This document shows positions 49,986 through 57,979 of a stretch of 64,000 nucleotides of DNA, one piece after another; within the stretch, counting starts at the first letter, position 1; each line of letters begins with the position of its first letter. Below the pieces are notes generated by a model. That model made no database searches and was not told where the DNA came from. It worked only from the letters and a program-made list of their open reading frames with translations. A program made the translations under genes and the position numbers. The DNA is from Bryobacteraceae bacterium (GTDB lineage Bacteria; Acidobacteriota; Terriglobia; Bryobacterales; Bryobacteraceae): contig JAHCHE010000002.1 in the NCBI GenBank assembly GCA_026129905.1, positions 186,001-250,000 of the forward strand. The letters are read 5' to 3'.

Positions 49986-52071
49986 GGGTACTCAAATTCT
50001 AGCGCGCGGGTCCGGAAAGACCACGCTACGCGCAATCGGATTGGCGTTGATTCTGGCGCTGGCGCAGCCGCCGGGCGTCTCGGCCCAGCCGTCCACCGCG
50101 CTCGACCGCTACGTATCCGAGCCCGACGCCTCGTATTCTTTTCGCCTCGTGCGCAGCGCTCCTGGCGCGGGTTACAGGGTCCATGTCCTGGAGATGACCT
50201 CGCAGACCTGGCGAACCGCGGCCGAGGTGGACCAGCCTGCGTGGCGCCACTGGCTACGTATCGTCGTGCCGTCACGCGCGCAGACCTCCACCGCATTCCT
50301 GCTGGTCAACGGAGGGACAATCAGCGAGGCCGAGCCGTCGGCGGTGAACGTCGAGATCGCTCCGATCGCGTCCGCCGTCGGGGCGGTGGCGGCCGAACTG
50401 CGGATTGTTCCGAACCAGCCGCTCACCTTCGCCGGCGAAACCGCTCCCCGCTCCGAGGATGCCCTGATCGCCCACACCTGGGACAAGTATCTGCGCACCG
50501 GAGACGAGCGCTGGCCGGCGCAGCTCCCCATGACCAAGGCGGTGGTCCGGGCAATGGACGCGGTGATCGCTTTCTGCCGCAGCGCCGAAGGAGGCGGCGT
50601 CACCGTGGACCGGTTCGTTGTGGCCGGAGGCTCCAAGCGCGGCTGGGCCACCTGGCTGACCGCCGCTGTCGATCCACGCGTGACCGCCGTAATCCCGGTG
50701 GTGATTGACCTGCTCAACACCGAGGACGCCTTCGTCCACCACTGGCAAACCTACGGGCGGTGGGCGCAGGCGGTGGGCGATTACGAGCGGGCGGGCATCT
50801 TCACCTGGCTCCGCACCCCTCGCATGGGCGCGTTGCAGGCGATTGTCGACCCGTACCTTTATCGCGACCGCCTGACGATGCCAAAGTACATCGTCAACGC
50901 AGCCGGCGACGAGTTCTTCACTCCCGATTCGTCGCGGTTCTACTTCGACGGCCTGCCCGGCGCAAAGTATTTGCGCTACGTGCCCAATGCTCCCCACGAT
51001 CTCGACATAGCCGACGTCCTCACCGGCGGCATCGTATTTTTCCAGTACGTGAGCGGCGGGCGCGCGCTGCCGAGGTTTTCCTGGGAGCTTCCCGCCGAAG
51101 GCGGCATCCGGCTGCGGACCGAAGACCGGCCGTCGGAGGTCCGCCTCTGGCAGGCGAGCAATCCCAATGCCCGGGACTTCCGGGTGGCAACCATCGGCCG
51201 GACCTGGACCTCGAACGTCGTTACGGAAGCGTCTCCCGGCCTGTATGAGGCCAACGTCGCCGCGCCGGACGCGGGTTGGCGAGCCTACTTTCTCGAGCTG
51301 ACGTATTCGACCGGAGGACTGATCCCGCTCGCGCTGAAGTTCACCACGCCGATCCGGGTTACGCCGGACACGCTTCCCTACGCACCGCCGTTCCTGACGG
51401 TCTCCGCGGCCAGTTACCTTCCCATGACCGCGGCCGACGCCTTCGTCAGCGGCTTTGGACAAGACCTGGCCGCGACCACCGAAGCGGCGACGGCGCTGCC
51501 GCTGCCGGTCGAACTTGGGGGTACATCCATTCGGGTCACCGACAGCCAGGGCGTCGAGCGGGCGGCGCCGCTGTTCTTCGTTTCGCCGGCGCAGATCAAC
51601 TACCTCGTTCCCGCCGGCGCTGCCTTGGGGGTGGCGAACGTCCAGGTGATCCGAGGCGGAGACGTCGTCATGAAGGGCCAGGCGTTGGTAGAGGATGCCG
51701 CGCCGGCCCTGTTCAGCGCCGATAGCAGCGGTACGGGTCTCGCCGCCGCGTTGGCGGTCGTTGTGCGAAACGGCGAGCAGGAGATCGCGGCGCTTAGCCG
51801 TCAGACGCCCGTGAATCTCGGCGCGGCGGACGACCAGGTCTACCTCTCGTTGTTCGGTACCGGCATGCGAAACGCCAACGGTCTGGCCACGGCAACCGTC
51901 GGAGGGGAATCGGTCGGCGTGGCGGGCCCTGCTCCGTCGAGCCAGTTCGCGGGCGTGGATCAGGTCAACCTCGGTCCTTTGCCCCGCTCGCTGGCCGGCC
52001 GCGGCGAACTGGACATTGTCCTCACCGTGGGCGGAAAGACGGCCAACACGGTGACGGTGGTTGTCGAGTGA
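49966..52071 (+). CDS. PhoPQ-activated-pathogenicity-like hydrolase with TIGR03437 domain
   Basis: A 701-residue secreted protein. After a signal-like stretch (LALILALAQPPGVSAQ), residues about 40-470 form the PhoPQ_related alpha/beta-hydrolase domain: nucleophile Ser in VVAGGSKRGWATWL, VDLLNTEDAFVHHWQTYGRW, and the likely His in VPNAPHDLD. Residues about 480-701 are a TIGR03437 C-terminal domain (FFVSPAQINYLVPAGAALGV, then QVYLSLFGTGMRN). The upstream starts at 49966/49972 overlap the divergent regulator, and TTG at 50041 is an alternative. The substrate is unknown. Confidence 0.82.
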   Translation: MEMVIFTGTQILARGSGKTTLRAIGLALILALAQPPGVSAQPSTALDRYVSEPDASYSFRLVRSAPGAGYRVHVLEMTSQTWRTAAEVDQPAWRHWLRIVVPSRAQTSTAFLLVNGGTISEAEPSAVNVEIAPIASAVGAVAAELRIVPNQPLTFAGETAPRSEDALIAHTWDKYLRTGDERWPAQLPMTKAVVRAMDAVIAFCRSAEGGGVTVDRFVVAGGSKRGWATWLTAAVDPRVTAVIPVVIDLLNTEDAFVHHWQTYGRWAQAVGDYERAGIFTWLRTPRMGALQAIVDPYLYRDRLTMPKYIVNAAGDEFFTPDSSRFYFDGLPGAKYLRYVPNAPHDLDIADVLTGGIVFFQYVSGGRALPRFSWELPAEGGIRLRTEDRPSEVRLWQASNPNARDFRVATIGRTWTSNVVTEASPGLYEANVAAPDAGWRAYFLELTYSTGGLIPLALKFTTPIRVTPDTLPYAPPFLTVSAASYLPMTAADAFVSGFGQDLAATTEAATALPLPVELGGTSIRVTDSQGVERAAPLFFVSPAQINYLVPAGAALGVANVQVIRGGDVVMKGQALVEDAAPALFSADSSGTGLAAALAVVVRNGEQEIAALSRQTPVNLGAADDQVYLSLFGTGMRNANGLATATVGGESVGVAGPAPSSQFAGVDQVNLGPLPRSLAGRGELDIVLTVGGKTANTVTVVVE

Positions 52072-53456
52072 TGGCGTTGCTCGCGCGGGCCGGCCGACTC
52101 GGACTTATTCTCGCCGCGGCGACATTCGGCCTGGCCGAAGAAACCGCGCTCGACCGCTATGTCGCGGCCCCCGACCCGGCTTACCGTTTCCAGCTTGTCC
52201 GCTCCTATCCCAACATCGACCACACCTTGCACGTGCTGGAGATGGTTTCGCAAACCTGGCTCACGCCGGCGGAGGTGGACCAGCCGGAGTGGCGCCACTG
52301 GATCTCGATCGTCGCGCCACGGCAGGTGTCTTCCTCGACGGCCATGCTGTTCATCGGCGCCGGCAACAACTCCGATTCGGCGCCTCTGGCGGTAGAGGAG
52401 CGTCTCCTGTACATCGCCAGAAATTCGCGGGCCGTCGTCGCCGAACTGCGGATGGTCCCCAACCAGCCGCTCACGTTCAAAGGCGATCCGGGCGACCGGC
52501 CCCGCACCGAAGATGCGCTGATCGCCTTCGCCTGGGACAAGTACCTCCGCACGGGCGACTCGAAATGGCTCCCGAGGCTCCCCATGACCAAAGCCGCCGT
52601 CCGCGCCATGGACACGGTGGCCGCCTTCCTGAAGAGCGAAGCGGGCGGCGGCATCGCGGTGGATAAGTTCGTGGTCGCCGGGGGGTCGAAACGCGGCTGG
52701 ACCGCCTGGACCACGGCGGCAGTGGACAAACGCGTCGTGGCGGTCGTTCCGCTGGTGGTCGATCTGCTCCACCTCGAGCCGTCGATGATTCACCACTACC
52801 GCGCCTACGGACGCTGGGCGCCGGCGCTCGCCGATTACGAACAGATGGGCATCATGAACTGGTTAGGGACGCCGGAGATGGCCGCGATGCTGAAGATCGT
52901 GGAGCCCTATTCCTACCGCGAGCGGTTCACCATGCCGAAATTGCTGATCAATGCGGCGGGCGACGAGTTCTTTTTGCCCGATTCGTCCCAGTTCTATTTC
53001 GACGATCTTCCTGGCGAAAAGCGCATTTATTACACGCCGAACGCCGGCCATTCTCTCGAACGCAATGAAGCTTTTGAGACGCTGCTGTCGTTCTTTCAAG
53101 CAATCCTGAAGGACGCGCCGCTCCCCAGGTTTTCCTGGACCTTCCCGCCGGACGGCGGCATCGTGGTCACCTCCCAGGACAAGCCGTCGGAAGTTAAGCT
53201 CTGGCACGCCACGAATCGCGAGGCGCGCAACTTCCGGCGGGATGCAATCGGACCCGCCTGGCGGAGTTCCCCAGTGACTGCCGCGCAGGACGGCTCGTAC
53301 CGCGCCGCGACGCCCACGCCGAAACAAGGATGGGCGGCCTTCTATCTCGAACTGGTTTTTCCCAGCGGCGGCCGGATTCCGTTTCGCTTTTCCACCCCTG
53401 TCCGCGTTGTTCCCGACACGCTCCCGTTCCCTCCTCCGAGTCGCGCCGGCAGGTAG
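52071..53456 (+). CDS. Second PhoPQ-activated-pathogenicity-like hydrolase
   Basis: A 461-residue tandem paralogue of the gene before it. Its ATG overlaps that gene's TGA, and an in-frame GTG at 52068 is an alternative start. The same block order is seen: TALDRYVAAPDPAYRFQLV, VVAGGSKRGWTAWTT, VDLLHLEPSMIHHYRAYGRW and TPNAGHSLE. It lacks the TIGR03437 tail. The pair probably arose by duplication and would act in the periplasm or outside the cell. Confidence 0.85.
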   Translation: MALLARAGRLGLILAAATFGLAEETALDRYVAAPDPAYRFQLVRSYPNIDHTLHVLEMVSQTWLTPAEVDQPEWRHWISIVAPRQVSSSTAMLFIGAGNNSDSAPLAVEERLLYIARNSRAVVAELRMVPNQPLTFKGDPGDRPRTEDALIAFAWDKYLRTGDSKWLPRLPMTKAAVRAMDTVAAFLKSEAGGGIAVDKFVVAGGSKRGWTAWTTAAVDKRVVAVVPLVVDLLHLEPSMIHHYRAYGRWAPALADYEQMGIMNWLGTPEMAAMLKIVEPYSYRERFTMPKLLINAAGDEFFLPDSSQFYFDDLPGEKRIYYTPNAGHSLERNEAFETLLSFFQAILKDAPLPRFSWTFPPDGGIVVTSQDKPSEVKLWHATNREARNFRRDAIGPAWRSSPVTAAQDGSYRAATPTPKQGWAAFYLELVFPSGGRIPFRFSTPVRVVPDTLPFPPPSRAGR

Positions 53457-53557
53457 TCGGCGTGGTCGTGGCGGCTCGCCTCGACCGCGGCGTCTCGCGC
53501 CGCCCGCCGAGGAGCCGCCACGGGGGCCTGCCGGATACTCCGGACCACGCCGAGCCG

Positions 53558-53725
53558 TTACTGCTTCGTGGTCTCTTCCTTTTTCTCTTTTTTGGTGGTG
53601 GTTTCCTTCTTGTGCTTCTTCTTGGCCGTCGTCTGCTCCTGCTGCTGTCCCGCAGGCGCCTGAGCGGCAAACGTCATCGGTACGAACAACGCCCCAAGCA
53701 GAGCCAATGTCGCCAATATCCTCAT
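53558..53725 (-). CDS. Small secreted Lys/Thr-rich peptide
   Basis: A 55-residue protein. The ATG at 53725 follows GAGGGG by six bases. A signal peptide (LATLALLGALFVPMTFA) is followed by AQAPAGQQQEQTT and a low-complexity tail of KKKHKKETTTKKEKKEE. The mature peptide is about 33 residues, disordered and strongly basic. I know no family. It could bind polyanions such as LPS or nucleic acids; this is a guess from composition. Confidence 0.6.
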   Translation of the reverse strand: MRILATLALLGALFVPMTFAAQAPAGQQQEQTTAKKKHKKETTTKKEKKEETTKQ

Positions 53726-54073
53726 GATTTTCCCCTCCTCGAGGCCGCGCCTGAACTGCGCCGCTCTCAGTTCCAAGCATGCGGCGGAAGAGGGTCCGGC
53801 CGCGATAGCCCCGGCGGGCTAATTCCGGCGGCTAACGTAGGGTAGGAGGCCGGCTAGTCTAGGTGGGCGCCGATCAAGCATTCCACCGGCCACGGCTTTT
53901 CTGGCCAGGATTCACATCCCGCGACAGCGATCCATGATCCAGCTCTGGTGAAGACGGAGTGCCGGAGGACGGCGGGAACGGCGATGCCGGCGTCGGCGTC
54001 GTTCGTGGGCCGCGGGTTTGCTGAAAACCCACATCACCTCGCAGGTGGGCATCGTGTGACCCGCCAGGCGCCG
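53726..54073. other. Gap between small secreted peptide gene and dsr operon end
   Basis: About 350 bases with no gene I can support. A weak inverted repeat (CCCAC/GTGGG at about 54030-54050) lies some 25 bases beyond the last dsr-operon stop and could mark the transcript end, without a U-tract. Confidence 0.5.
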
Positions 54074-54244
54074 TCAGACTTCAAAGAACGTGTAGCTGAT
54101 CCAGACGAGAATCCCGATCAGCGTGAGCCCGAGCGCGATGCTCCAAGCGATGAGCTTTTTCTCCACCGGCAGGAGCGGCTCGTACTCCATGCGCTGGAGT
54201 TCTTCGGCGAGCTTCGCTTCCTGAACAGCCTGCTGCTCTTTCAT
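54074..54244 (-). CDS. 56-residue single-span membrane peptide at the dsr operon end
   Basis: An ATG three bases after the YeiH-family stop opens a 56-codon frame ending at 54074. It encodes an acidic amphipathic N-terminal half (KEQQAVQEAKLAEELQRMEY, then EPLLPVEKKL) and one membrane helix (WSIALGLTLIGILVWISYTF). The strict operon spacing and clean topology (cytoplasmic N-terminus, one span) support a real gene. It may be an accessory subunit of the exporter or of the Dsr membrane complex. I know no family. Confidence 0.65.
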   Translation of the reverse strand: MKEQQAVQEAKLAEELQRMEYEPLLPVEKKLIAWSIALGLTLIGILVWISYTFFEV

Positions 54245-54247
54245 GTT

Positions 54248-55690
54248 CTACCCCGCGACGACCGGCGGCTTCACGCCGTGGAAGAAGATCCACGAGATCG
54301 CCAGCCCGATCCAGATGATAAACCCAAACAGGCACAGGACGTAGACGACCGCCAGGCGGCCAATGCCCTCCTCCCAGAGCTTCCGGAAATCCGACACCAC
54401 GCCGATGGTGAAGAAGGTCATTACGAAGAAGATCCCGCGGAAGACGTTCGCCTGTGTCATCGCCGCTTTCGCTTTGCCCATCAGCGCGGGAATCAACACG
54501 CCGATGGCGATGATAATCACGAACGTCGCGATGTAGCCGAGGATGAACTTGGGGAACCGTTGCCACAGGTCGGCGGCGCGGATGCGTTCGCCCGCGCGGC
54601 GTTCGATCTTCGCGGACCAGATCCACGCGAGGATGCAGGCCCAGACGCAAATGAAAACGTCGATGAAGACTTTTACCGTGGTGGTGGCTGCCATGATCCA
54701 GCCGGGCTGATAGTGAACGCCGTCGGTGGCTGCCCTGGCGAGGATGAGGGAATCCGTAATGGCGCCGCTTGCGACCGCCGCGCCGTCCGTCTTGACCGCC
54801 AGGCCCATCCAGGCGCCCGCCACCATCGGTTCCGTATGTAGGAAGTTCTGCGCCAGGAACGGTAAGACCAGCAGTTCCACGACGGCGAAGATCACTACCA
54901 GCGACGAGACCATGATCGGAACCACGGGCCGGGCCTTGATCGCCGATCCGGTGGCGATGGCCGCGGAGACGCCGCAAATCGATATGCCGGAGGCCAGCGG
55001 CACGGACCATTCCCGGCTGAAGCGGAAGTATTTCCTGGCGATGAAATAGACCACCGCCCAATAGATCAAGTAGGCCTCGACAATGGCGCAGAGGCCCCGG
55101 AACATCACGGAGGTGGCCAGTCCCAGTTGCTCGGCCGCGGTGACGCCGAGGAAGCCGCCCAGAATCACGATGGCGGTCTTGACGTAGAGTTCCGGCCGGA
55201 GGGCCTCCTTCATGAAGCGCGCAGCGCCGGGGAGGAAATTGCCGACGATGAGCCCGGCGAGGAGGGCGACGATGTAGCCGGCTTCATTGGTGAGATTCAG
55301 CGACCAGCCGAGACCGAACTGGGCCCGCTTGTCCGGGGTGGCCGCGATCCAGGCCCAACTCCCGGCGAACCAGCACAGGTAGCTAACCAGGAAGACGGTG
55401 GTGAACGCCCGGGCGAATCTCCCGATGCCGACGCCGAGAGCCGCGGCGCCCGCGCTCATCACCGCCAGCAGGAACACGTACGTGATGAGCAGCGCCGCCA
55501 GGCCCGGGAGGCTGGCGTAAGCCTTCGACACCGGGACCAACGCCTTGGATGCGCTGGTCCACACGGTGGTGGTGACGGCCCAGCCAAGCAGGTCGGCGCC
55601 GAAAAACGCGCCGAGCGAGAGGAGGAAGACGAACAGCCCGATGCCGACGGCCAGCCAGTCTTCCGAGATGCGGGAGGTTCCGGATTTCAT
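54248..55690 (-). CDS. YeiH-family putative sulfate/sulfite exporter
   Basis: A 480-residue inner-membrane protein with about twelve helices. It belongs to the YeiH/UPF0324 putative sulfate exporter family: YVKTAIVILGGFLGVTAAEQ, FSREWSVPLASGISICGVSA, AIATGSAIKARPVVPI and GAWMGLAVKTDGAAVASGAI. It is longer than the usual roughly 340 residues because of extra N-terminal helices. It lies 4 bases after dsrP, so it is probably co-expressed with the dsr genes. Export of a sulfur oxyanion or a related anion made or used by Dsr is the natural guess; the direction and substrate are unproven. Confidence 0.85.
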   Translation of the reverse strand: MKSGTSRISEDWLAVGIGLFVFLLSLGAFFGADLLGWAVTTTVWTSASKALVPVSKAYASLPGLAALLITYVFLLAVMSAGAAALGVGIGRFARAFTTVFLVSYLCWFAGSWAWIAATPDKRAQFGLGWSLNLTNEAGYIVALLAGLIVGNFLPGAARFMKEALRPELYVKTAIVILGGFLGVTAAEQLGLATSVMFRGLCAIVEAYLIYWAVVYFIARKYFRFSREWSVPLASGISICGVSAAIATGSAIKARPVVPIMVSSLVVIFAVVELLVLPFLAQNFLHTEPMVAGAWMGLAVKTDGAAVASGAITDSLILARAATDGVHYQPGWIMAATTTVKVFIDVFICVWACILAWIWSAKIERRAGERIRAADLWQRFPKFILGYIATFVIIIAIGVLIPALMGKAKAAMTQANVFRGIFFVMTFFTIGVVSDFRKLWEEGIGRLAVVYVLCLFGFIIWIGLAISWIFFHGVKPPVVAG

Positions 55691-55694
55691 CGTC

Positions 55695-56855
55695 TTATGC
55701 CAAACTCTCCCTCACGGCGAGGGCGATCTTGTAGAACACCGTAATCATCAAAATGCCGATCGCCCAGATGGCGAGGGCGATCGCGGCTTCGGGCAGGGTG
55801 GGCGCATACTCGGTAACGGCGCCAAGCGGCGACGGCACGAAGCCGCCCACGATCAGGCCGAGCCCCTTGTCGATCCACAAGGACAGGAACACCATGCCAC
55901 AGGCGGCCGCGAGGACTTTCGGGTTCTTGCGGGTCCCTGGCGGGATCAGCAGCGCCAGTGAGGCCACGGCGAGAATCGCGGACGTCCACATCCAGGGAAC
56001 CAACGCCGTCCGCCCGTCCAGACCGGCGAACAGATAGTGGAAGTGCTCCATGTGCTCGGGGATTTGGCTGTAGAAGGCGGTGAAGAGCTCCATCAGGACG
56101 AAGAACACATTCAGGATCATCGCGTAGGTCACGATCACCGCCAGCTTTTGGACCGGTTCGCGCAAGCCGGAGGACTTTGTCAGGCGGCCGATCGCCATGC
56201 ATAGCAGGATGAGCAGCGCGGGACCGGAGGCGAAGGCGGAGGCGAGAAAGCGCGGCGCCATGATCGCCGTCAGCCAGAAGGAGCGGCCGGGGAGCCCGGC
56301 ATAGAGAAAGGCCGTGACGGTGTGAATGCTGATGGCCCAGGGGATAGACAGCAGGATGATCGGCTTGAGCCAGCGCGGCGGCGCGATGCCCTTCTGCTCG
56401 GCGTGCAGCGTGGTCAGGGCGATGACGGCGTTCAGCATGAGATATCCGCCCAACGAGAGCATGTCCCAGAACATCATCGAGTTCGGCGTGGGGTGCAACA
56501 GCACGTTCAACACCCGGGTCGGCTGTCCCATATCGACGAAGATGAACAGCGCGCACATGGTGACCGCCGAGATGGCCAGGAACTCGCCGAGGATCGTGAC
56601 TTTGGCGAACGCCTTGAAGTCGTGCAGGTAGTACGGCAGCACCACCATTACGGCGGAGGCCGCGACGCCGACCAGGAACGTGAACTGCGAGATGTAAAGG
56701 CCCCAGGTCACGTCGCGGCTGAGGCCGGTGATGCCTAGCCCCTCCTGCAACTGGCGCAGGTAAGCGAGGAAACCCGCGCCGATGACGGCGAACAGGCAAA
56801 CGATCCAGATCCAGTATTTCCGGCTGCCGGTGACCGCTTTTTCAAACAGGAACAT
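55695..56855 (-). CDS. dsrP: DsrP, NrfD-like membrane subunit
   Basis: A 386-residue quinone-interacting integral membrane protein with about ten helices (NrfD/PsrC family). It has SRDVTWGLYISQFTFLVGVA near residue 45, VDMGQPTRVLNVLLHPTPNS and PWAISIHTVTAFLYAGLPGR. In the DsrMKJOP complex it partners DsrO and DsrJ, exchanging electrons with quinone on the periplasmic side. It begins 9 bases after dsrO. Confidence 0.93.
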   Translation of the reverse strand: MFLFEKAVTGSRKYWIWIVCLFAVIGAGFLAYLRQLQEGLGITGLSRDVTWGLYISQFTFLVGVAASAVMVVLPYYLHDFKAFAKVTILGEFLAISAVTMCALFIFVDMGQPTRVLNVLLHPTPNSMMFWDMLSLGGYLMLNAVIALTTLHAEQKGIAPPRWLKPIILLSIPWAISIHTVTAFLYAGLPGRSFWLTAIMAPRFLASAFASGPALLILLCMAIGRLTKSSGLREPVQKLAVIVTYAMILNVFFVLMELFTAFYSQIPEHMEHFHYLFAGLDGRTALVPWMWTSAILAVASLALLIPPGTRKNPKVLAAACGMVFLSLWIDKGLGLIVGGFVPSPLGAVTEYAPTLPEAAIALAIWAIGILMITVFYKIALAVRESLA

Positions 56856-56864
56856 AACCGGACC

Positions 56865-57584
56865 TCACACGATGTAATAGACCTCGGGCCGCGTGCCGAG
56901 TTCGGGTTTCCGCCGGACGGTATAGCGGGCGCCCAGAAGTTGCCGCACCTCGGAAGCCGGATCCGCGAGGTTGCCGAACACCATCGCCTTTTCCGGGCAC
57001 GCTTCGACGCAGGCCGGCGCTTCGCCCCGGGCCAGGCGCTCCTCGCAAAACGTACACTTCTCCACCACGCCCTTGGTCCGCGTGGGGAACTCCGCGTTCA
57101 TCTGCGTGAGCCGCGGGCGCGGGTCCAGCCAGTTAAAGCTGCGCGAACCGTACGGACACGCCGCCACGCAGTACCGGCAGCCGATGCAGCGGTGCCAGTC
57201 CATCATGACGATGCCGTCGTCCCGCTTCCAGGTAGCGCCGGTGGGGCAGACGCGGACGCAGGGAGGATTGTCGCAATGGTTGCAGAAGACGGGAAAGGGC
57301 TTGTCGCGGAAAGCGGCCTGAGAATAGAGATTTTCCTGAGAGGGGAAGGCGCGCTCGAAAGGTTCTTTCCAGATCCAGCGGACTTCGTGGCGCGGTTCGG
57401 CGAACGCCGGGACGTTGTGCATCCGGTGGCACGCTTCGATGCACTTCTGGCAGCCTTCCTTTTGGAGGCACTTGCGCGCGTCGACAACCATCGCCCAGCG
57501 CTTGGGCGTAACGGCCGCGACCAGCTTCCGCGCCAGCACGGAAAGGCCCGTCAGCCGCAAGAAGGATTTTCGATCGAGGATCAT
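56865..57584 (-). CDS. dsrO: DsrO, periplasmic ferredoxin-like Fe-S subunit
   Basis: A 239-residue protein whose ATG at 57584 overlaps the dsrJ stop as ATGA. DRKSFLRLTG with the following hydrophobic stretch looks like a Tat-type export signal. Several 4Fe-4S motifs follow: CLQKEGCQKCIEACH, CNHCDNPPCVRVCPTGA, CIGCRYCVAACPYG and CTFCEERLARG-x-APACVEACP. It passes electrons between the DsrJ haems and the DsrP membrane subunit. Confidence 0.94.
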   Translation of the reverse strand: MILDRKSFLRLTGLSVLARKLVAAVTPKRWAMVVDARKCLQKEGCQKCIEACHRMHNVPAFAEPRHEVRWIWKEPFERAFPSQENLYSQAAFRDKPFPVFCNHCDNPPCVRVCPTGATWKRDDGIVMMDWHRCIGCRYCVAACPYGSRSFNWLDPRPRLTQMNAEFPTRTKGVVEKCTFCEERLARGEAPACVEACPEKAMVFGNLADPASEVRQLLGARYTVRRKPELGTRPEVYYIV

Positions 57585-57979
57585 CTTGCGCTCCCGTGCG
57601 CCTGCCTGGGATCGACGTGGCAATCCCAGCAGTAGTTGGAAACCGATGCGTAATTGTGACAGCGATCGCAGAACTCTTCCTTGCTGGCGTGGCACTGGGT
57701 GATGCACGTGCCGCTCAGACTGACGTTGTAGGTCTGCCCGTCCGCGGACTGGAAGGTCCGCACGCCATCGCGGACGGCGTTCTCGCGCCAGGACGCCAGC
57801 AGGTCCATGTGCGACGTCCGCATGTAGCTCACCGGCATGACGCACTGCTTGGCCTCCGCGGGGCGGCGCAAATCGGGCCCCTTGGAGGTAACGCCGGCCC
57901 GCAGGTTTTGCCAGAAGGGATAGGTGACCAGGATGAGGAAGAGGCCGAGGCCGCTGTAGATCCAGCCGCGATCACGCAT
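57581..57979 (-). CDS. dsrJ: DsrJ, triheme cytochrome c
   Basis: A 132-residue protein, started at the ATG at 57979, which overlaps the dsrK end by eight bases. An uncleaved N-terminal anchor (IYSGLGLFLILVTYPFW) is followed by three CxxCH haem sites: CITQCH, CDRCH and CWDCH. An extra Cys in EAKQCVMP fits the unusual His/Cys-ligated haem of DsrJ. It faces the periplasm in DsrMKJOP. Confidence 0.94.
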   Translation of the reverse strand: MRDRGWIYSGLGLFLILVTYPFWQNLRAGVTSKGPDLRRPAEAKQCVMPVSYMRTSHMDLLASWRENAVRDGVRTFQSADGQTYNVSLSGTCITQCHASKEEFCDRCHNYASVSNYCWDCHVDPRQAHGSAR

